Shown one piece after another: positions 5,668 to 7,850 of a stretch of DNA of 7,850 nt (the stretch's first letter is position 1; each line of letters begins with the position of its first letter). The DNA comes from Candidatus Rokuibacteriota bacterium (GTDB lineage Bacteria > Methylomirabilota > Methylomirabilia > Rokubacteriales > CSP1-6): the NCBI GenBank assembly GCA_016179165.1, contig JACORX010000357.1:1-7850 (forward strand), in the 5' to 3' direction. The notes beneath the pieces were generated by a model. That model made no database searches, was not told where the DNA came from, and saw only the letters and a list, made by a program, of their open reading frames with translations. The position numbers were made by a program, and so were the translations under genes.

Positions 5668-7620
5668 TCAGCGGCTCGCGACCAACGTCACCGCGGCAAG
5701 ATCGGTGAGGCCGGCCAGAATCTTCCGAACACCATCCTGGACGAGCGTGGTCATCCCTCCCTTCTTGGCGTCCCGGAGCACCTCGGTTATCCGATCCCGC
5801 CGATAGATCATGTCCTTGATCGTGTCCGAGGCTACGAGCAGCTCGTGGATGGCGAGTCGGCCCCGGTAACCCGTGCCACGGCAGCTCGCGCATCCCCGGC
5901 CGCGGTAGAGGGGAGCGTCGGCGTCCCATGCCATGCCGATCTCGGCGGCCTCCTCGATCCCGTATGCGCCCATGAGGCGCTCCCGCTCTTGCGCGGTCGG
6001 TCGGTACGGCTCCCGGCAATCGAGGCAAAGGCGCTTCACCAGGCGCTGGGCGAGCACGCCCAGCAACGCGTCGGAGAAATTGAACGGCTCCACGCCACGG
6101 TCCAGCAATCGCACGACCGTCTCGGCGGCGCTGTTCGTGTGAAGCGTGCTGAGAATCAGGTGGCCGGTGAGCGAGGCTTCGACCGCGATGGCTGCCGTTT
6201 CCGCGTCCCGGATCTCTCCCACCATGATCACGTCCGGATCGCCTCGGAGGAACGCGCGCATGATCGAAGCAAAGGTGAGCCCGATCTTCGGCCGGACCTG
6301 CACCTGGCGGAGACCCGGCTGCGTCAGCTCGACCGGATCCTCGGCGGTCCAGATTTTTCGCTCCTGGGTGTTGAGAACCTTGAGCAGCGCGTGGAGCGTC
6401 GTCGTCTTGCCGGCGCCGGTCGGTCCCACGCAGAGGAGCATGCCGTGGGGCGCGGCGATCAGTCGCTTCAGCTCCTGGAGGTTCCGCTCGTTGAGCCCTT
6501 GCTTCTCGATCGGGATGAGGTCCTGCGGTGCGAGCAATCTCAAGACGAGGTCCTCGTTGCCGCGGATCGTCGGAATGGTGCTCACCCGCACCTCGAGGTC
6601 ACAGTCGGCCACGCGCGCGCGAATCTTGCCGTCTTGAGGCTTTCGTCGCTCCGCGAGGTCGAGGCTCGCCATGACCTTGAAGCGCGCCACCAGGGGGCGG
6701 GCGATGGAGAGCGGCACCTTCTGGTACTCGAAGCACCGGCCGTCGACGCGGAACCGGATGATGGTCTGATTCGAGAGGCTGCACGGCTCGATGTGGATAT
6801 CCGACGCCCGCTCCAGATGGGCTTCCTCGATGATGTGGCCGGCGAGACGGATGATCGTGCTGTCGTTCTCGCGGATGCCGCCGTCCGTCGCGCTATCGAC
6901 ATCGTCGAGATCCAGGTCTTTCCCCTCGGATTCGAGGTCTTCGAAGAGCGACCGGGTCGTCGTCGCGGGTCCCGCCTGAAACGTCTCGTCGATCAGACGC
7001 ACGACGTCGTCGGAGATTCCGACCACGAGCTTGATCTTCTGTCCGGCGAAGAGGTGCCCGATCGCATCGACTTCCGGGAGGTCGTACGGATCGCACAGGA
7101 GGACCGACAGCGTGTCGCCTTCCCGGCTGAGCGGGACCCAGCGGCCTCGCCGCACCCGGTCGGCGCTGACGTTCTTCAGGAGGTCGGGCGAGATGATGGT
7201 CCGCCTGTCGACCTGGACGAAGGGACAACGGTAGAAGAGGCTGAGCGCGAGCCCGATGTCAGGCTTGGGGATCCCGTACTTAAGGGTGAGGAGCGACTCG
7301 ACACTGACTTGGTGCTCCCTGGCTTCGACGGTGGTAGCGGCCAGCTGGTCGCGGGTGAGGAACCCGCGGGTCACCAGGTATTCGAACTTGAAGGGCCGTC
7401 GGCCTTCCGCACCCGGGGTGTTGGCGCTGCTACCAGCGGCTAGTCGGCTCGCGATCGCCCGTACGGCGTCCCGGAGGTCGCCGTGGGTGGCCGAACTCGA
7501 CGCCCTACTGGGGGGCGCGGACTCGGCGCGGCTCTCCCGGCTCCCCGGTTGGATTCGTGTGGTCCCGTTCGTGTAAATGGCCGTCTCCTCCTTCGTGAGC
7601 GAACCTATTAATCTGGACAC
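5668..7620 (-). CDS. PilB/GspE-family type IV pilus or type II secretion assembly ATPase
   Basis: Numbering is from GTG 7620 (650 residues). Residues 1-74 are low-complexity. Residues 75-215 match the GspE/PilB N-terminal (MshEN-like) domain (YLVTRGFLTRDQL, later SLFYRCPFVQVD). An acidic linker (216-250) leads to the N2 domain with ASDIHIEP (272-279) and DLAERRKPQDGKI (321-333). The RecA-like core has Walker A GPTGAGKTT (399-407), an Asp box with TAEDPVE, Walker B MVGEIRD with E469, and a His box with H487 and H494. Zinc cysteines are C532/C535 and C577/C580. These hexameric cytoplasmic ATPases drive pilin or pseudopilin assembly. The tetracysteine motif and DPDVIMVGEIRD favour PilB/GspE over PilT. 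The common RQDPD is RGDPD here. All catalytic motifs are intact. The start is uncertain: a strong ribosome binding site at 7585-7593 points to ATT 7578, giving 636 residues. No inner-membrane, pilin or secretin genes are in view, so pilus and secretion roles cannot be separated. Confidence 0.94.
   Translation of the reverse strand: MSRLIGSLTKEETAIYTNGTTRIQPGSRESRAESAPPSRASSSATHGDLRDAVRAIASRLAAGSSANTPGAEGRRPFKFEYLVTRGFLTRDQLAATTVEAREHQVSVESLLTLKYGIPKPDIGLALSLFYRCPFVQVDRRTIISPDLLKNVSADRVRRGRWVPLSREGDTLSVLLCDPYDLPEVDAIGHLFAGQKIKLVVGISDDVVRLIDETFQAGPATTTRSLFEDLESEGKDLDLDDVDSATDGGIRENDSTIIRLAGHIIEEAHLERASDIHIEPCSLSNQTIIRFRVDGRCFEYQKVPLSIARPLVARFKVMASLDLAERRKPQDGKIRARVADCDLEVRVSTIPTIRGNEDLVLRLLAPQDLIPIEKQGLNERNLQELKRLIAAPHGMLLCVGPTGAGKTTTLHALLKVLNTQERKIWTAEDPVELTQPGLRQVQVRPKIGLTFASIMRAFLRGDPDVIMVGEIRDAETAAIAVEASLTGHLILSTLHTNSAAETVVRLLDRGVEPFNFSDALLGVLAQRLVKRLCLDCREPYRPTAQERERLMGAYGIEEAAEIGMAWDADAPLYRGRGCASCRGTGYRGRLAIHELLVASDTIKDMIYRRDRITEVLRDAKKGGMTTLVQDGVRKILAGLTDLAAVTLVASR
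7585..7593 (-). promoter_or_regulatory. Strong Shine-Dalgarno (AAGGAGGAG) followed by ATT, a possible non-canonical start
   Basis: On the minus strand AAGGAGGAG is followed after six bases (ACGGCC) by ATT at 7578-7576, in frame with the ATPase gene. No ATG, GTG or TTG stands at a suitable distance. The predicted transcript from the sigma-54-like promoter would begin near 7616, leaving GTG 7620 outside the mRNA. Either the gene starts at ATT, as infC does in E. coli, or the motif is fortuitous. Confidence 0.5.
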
Positions 7621-7626
7621 AACCGG

Positions 7627-7642
7627 TGCAACTCCGGTGCCG
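7627..7642 (-). promoter_or_regulatory. Sigma-54 (RpoN) -24/-12 promoter candidate for the ATPase operon
   Basis: The minus strand reads GGCAC, five bases, TTGCA (7641 to 7627). This matches the -24/-12 consensus TGGCAC-N5-TTGCW at every fixed base except the leading T, which is C. The GG and GC dinucleotides have the required spacing. The predicted transcription start is about 7616, some 23 bases before the strong Shine-Dalgarno. Sigma-54 control with an NtrC-family activator is well known for type IV pilus genes. A looser sigma-70 reading (TTGCAC with TAATAG at a 15-base spacer) is possible but poorer. Confidence 0.55.
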
Positions 7643-7664
7643 CAGAGACACCAGGTCGGAGGAG

Positions 7665-7680
7665 CTTGAAAATATTGACT
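7665..7680 (-). promoter_or_regulatory. AT-rich IHF-like site upstream of the sigma-54 candidate
   Basis: A sharp AT-rich island interrupts very GC-rich DNA. On the minus strand AGTCAATATTTTC resembles the IHF consensus WATCAANNNNTTR with two mismatches. It lies about 30-40 bases upstream of the -24 element, where a DNA-bending site is typical for sigma-54 promoters. This is a weak motif whose position supports it. Confidence 0.3.
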
Positions 7681-7850
7681 TCTTCCGAAGCAGTGACCGG
7701 GACGGTGTCGAGAGCGTGACGAGCAGCGGCAGCAAGACCGCCCTAGAGCGTCGGTGGTCCCCCGGCACGGTGTCGCTGGGTTCTACGGGCCCTTCAGGGG
7801 AAGCGGGGCACGGGCACGCTGTAGGGAACGGGGAGGGGCGGGGAGTATAG

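Noticed and set aside
5845..7443. 532-codon plus-strand frame opposite the ATPase
   Set aside because: It is low in hydrophobic structure and reads as the mirror of a strongly conserved PilB/GspE sequence, so it is a shadow.
7612..7665. Cobalamin riboswitch-like stretch (CCGGTGCAACTCCGG) on the plus strand
   Set aside because: It resembles one helix of the B12 riboswitch, but no convincing B12 box or remaining core follows, and no plus-strand gene lies downstream in the window. The same bases are better explained by the sigma-54 element on the minus strand.
7621..7850. Possible small genes at the right edge on either strand
   Set aside because: Frames such as the plus-strand one from 7626 and the minus-strand one from 7768 have Arg/Ser/Gly-rich text, no good ribosome binding site and no family resemblance. 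The region is treated as promoter and intergenic DNA.

Overview
The window is very GC-rich and gene-dense, with GTG starts, overlapping genes and strong G/C preference at third codon positions. This fits a high-GC, probably soil or groundwater bacterium, for example Rokubacteria/Methylomirabilota or a deltaproteobacterial-type lineage. That placement is an impression from gene style; no marker gene is present.

Positions 1-4066, plus strand, hold a branched-chain amino-acid (LIV/HAAT-type) ABC importer in the order substrate-binding protein (3' end only), LivH, LivM, LivG, LivF. livH/livM and livM/livG overlap by one base, and livG/livF overlap by 11 bases, so the four genes look translationally coupled. 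The binding-protein gene is separated from livH by a 207-base gap. That gap holds a 23-24-base imperfect direct repeat and a large nested stem-loop (628-743) that may tune expression between the two parts.

Positions 4067-4400 contain no gene I can defend, only short protein-like fragments in conflicting frames. Two convergent transcription units meet here.

Positions 7620 down to 4401, minus strand, hold a compact three-gene unit. (i) A PilB/GspE-family assembly ATPase has a complete ATPase core and tetracysteine zinc motif. (ii) A 132-residue coiled-coil protein has no recognisable family. (iii) A CheY-like receiver is fused to an all-helical C-terminal domain that resembles the four-helix-bundle (23S rRNA IVP / Avd-like) fold. 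The last two genes overlap as TGATG. Upstream of the ATPase there is a good sigma-54 -24/-12 match, with an IHF-like AT-rich site behind it. A very strong Shine-Dalgarno sequence sits just downstream, followed by ATT rather than a canonical start codon.

The importer is routine. The minus-strand unit is the part worth attention: it looks like a phosphorylation-controlled regulator and a scaffold-like protein dedicated to a type IV pilus or type II secretion ATPase, apparently under sigma-54 control. No other pilus or secretion genes are in view.
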